Source: Holophagae bacterium
GTDB taxonomy: Bacteria; Acidobacteriota; Thermoanaerobaculia; Thermoanaerobaculales; Sulfomarinibacteraceae
Length of the DNA stretch: 6,166 nucleotides
Assembly (NCBI GenBank): GCA_030609785.1
Contig: JAUWTC010000169.1
Location: 1-6,166, forward strand
Direction: 5' to 3'
Shown: positions 5,860-6,166 of the stretch, in pieces
Layout of the letters: the number at the start of each line of letters is the position of its first letter
Numbering within the stretch: position 1 is the stretch's first letter
The notes under the pieces: generated by a model
Seen by the model: only the letters and a program-made list of their open reading frames with translations
What the model was told of the DNA's origin: nothing
Databases searched by the model: none
Translations under genes and position numbers: made by a program

Positions 5860-6145
5860 GAGCGGGAGCGATCGGCAGTCGTTGGAGTTCTCGCCAGCCT
5901 CAATGCGCTCCCGAAGGCCGGGGTTTGATAACAGGCTCCGGGACCCCAAACGGAAACGGTGCCAAACGGTGCCAACAAACGGTGCCAAAACAAGTTGAAA
6001 ATGGTGCCAGGCTTTAGGACCTTAGGAAGTTGAAGAAAGGTGCCGGTCACGCCACTCCGCCATTGTTGTCCATCAGGTTGACCGGCCAACGAGGGTGAAT
6101 CCCAACCCCGGCCTTCGGGAGCGCGCGAGCGCACTCCCGCTCGGT
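5857..6145. repeat. Nested inverted repeat, REPIN- or MITE-like
   Basis: A perfect 21-bp arm at 5905-5925 (begins GCGCTCCCGAAGG) is the reverse complement of 6104-6124. Outside it, a 12-bp arm at 5857-5868 (ACCGAGCGGGAG) is the reverse complement of 6134-6145. The two pairs are co-linear and enclose the GGTGCC cluster. Each 21-bp arm can also fold on itself (CCCG...CGGG), as REP units do. No transposase is encoded. Small non-autonomous element is my inference. Confidence 0.6.
5954..6044 (+). repeat. Cluster of GGTGCC direct repeats
   Basis: GGTGCC occurs five times, at 5958, 5968, 5981, 6003 and 6039. The first three are embedded in identical 12-mers, AAACGGTGCCAA (5954, 5964, 5977), spaced 10 and 13 bp apart. 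The last copy reads GGTGCCGGTCACGCC, an imperfect palindrome. The cluster lies wholly inside the 21-bp inverted repeat. Confidence 0.7.
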
Positions 6146-6166
6146 GCATTTCCCGGAGGGGCTTGG

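Larger units (their letters stand above)
5507..6166. other. Gene-free, repeat-rich intergenic region
   Basis: These 660 bp have no reading frame with domain-like content or a convincing ribosome binding site. They hold, in order, a hexanucleotide repeat, a short hairpin, a 19-bp inverted repeat, a nested 21-bp/12-bp inverted repeat and a cluster of GGTGCC motifs. I saw no tRNA, rRNA or transposase. The region probably consists of small non-coding mobile elements and their remains. Confidence 0.7.

Noticed and set aside
5954..6044. CRISPR array
   Set aside because: The repeats are only 6-12 bp with 1- to 30-bp irregular spacing, and no cas gene is present.
5697..6149. 150-codon minus-strand ORF across the repeat region
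   Set aside because: It runs through both inverted repeats and the GGTGCC cluster, its protein is rich in Arg/Pro/Gly with no domain pattern, and no ribosome binding site supports it.

Overview
The window is high-GC bacterial DNA with five protein-coding genes and a 660-bp gene-free, repeat-rich right end. The organism is probably a Gram-negative bacterium. The combination of secreted jelly-roll proteins, C-terminal tails of the type F-x-DGFE-x-GD-x-x-AWS and a secreted tail-fibre-like protein reminds me of uncultured Acidobacteriota (Thermoanaerobaculia-like) genomes. That placement comes from memory of protein style and is tentative, because there is no rRNA or marker gene here.

Layout, left to right. 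(1) A secreted protein, cut off at the left edge, with three G-x-x-GIG-x-x-x-P repeats and a C-terminal S74-type chaperone domain (1-1155, +). (2) After 60 bp, a small secreted jelly-roll-like protein ending in a DGFE tail (1216-1836, +). (3) Convergent to it, an unrecognised lipoprotein with a clear lipobox (1890-2588, -). (4) Across a 132-bp divergent spacer carrying tandem TTGATNN heptamers, a secreted M6-like/metzincin zinc protease that also ends in a DGFE tail (2721-4178, +). (5) Convergent to the protease, a long PP2C-family Ser/Thr phosphatase (4208-5506, -). A perfect 13-bp hairpin separates the last two genes and includes the phosphatase stop codon. (6) 5507-6166 has no credible gene. 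It holds a degenerate hexanucleotide repeat, a 19-bp inverted repeat, a nested 21-bp plus 12-bp inverted repeat, and a cluster of GGTGCC motifs, and looks like REP/MITE-type debris.

Four of the five products are exported (three by ordinary signal peptides, one as a lipoprotein), so the window is largely an envelope/secretome locus. The phosphatase is the only cytoplasmic product. Strands alternate, so only genes 1 and 2 could share a transcript, and no single pathway links all the genes. The strongest lead towards an undescribed system is the DGFE tail. It sits at the extreme C-terminus of two unrelated secreted proteins, is conserved in amino acids but not in codons, and does not look like the PEP-CTERM, GlyGly-CTERM or MYXO-CTERM sorting signals.
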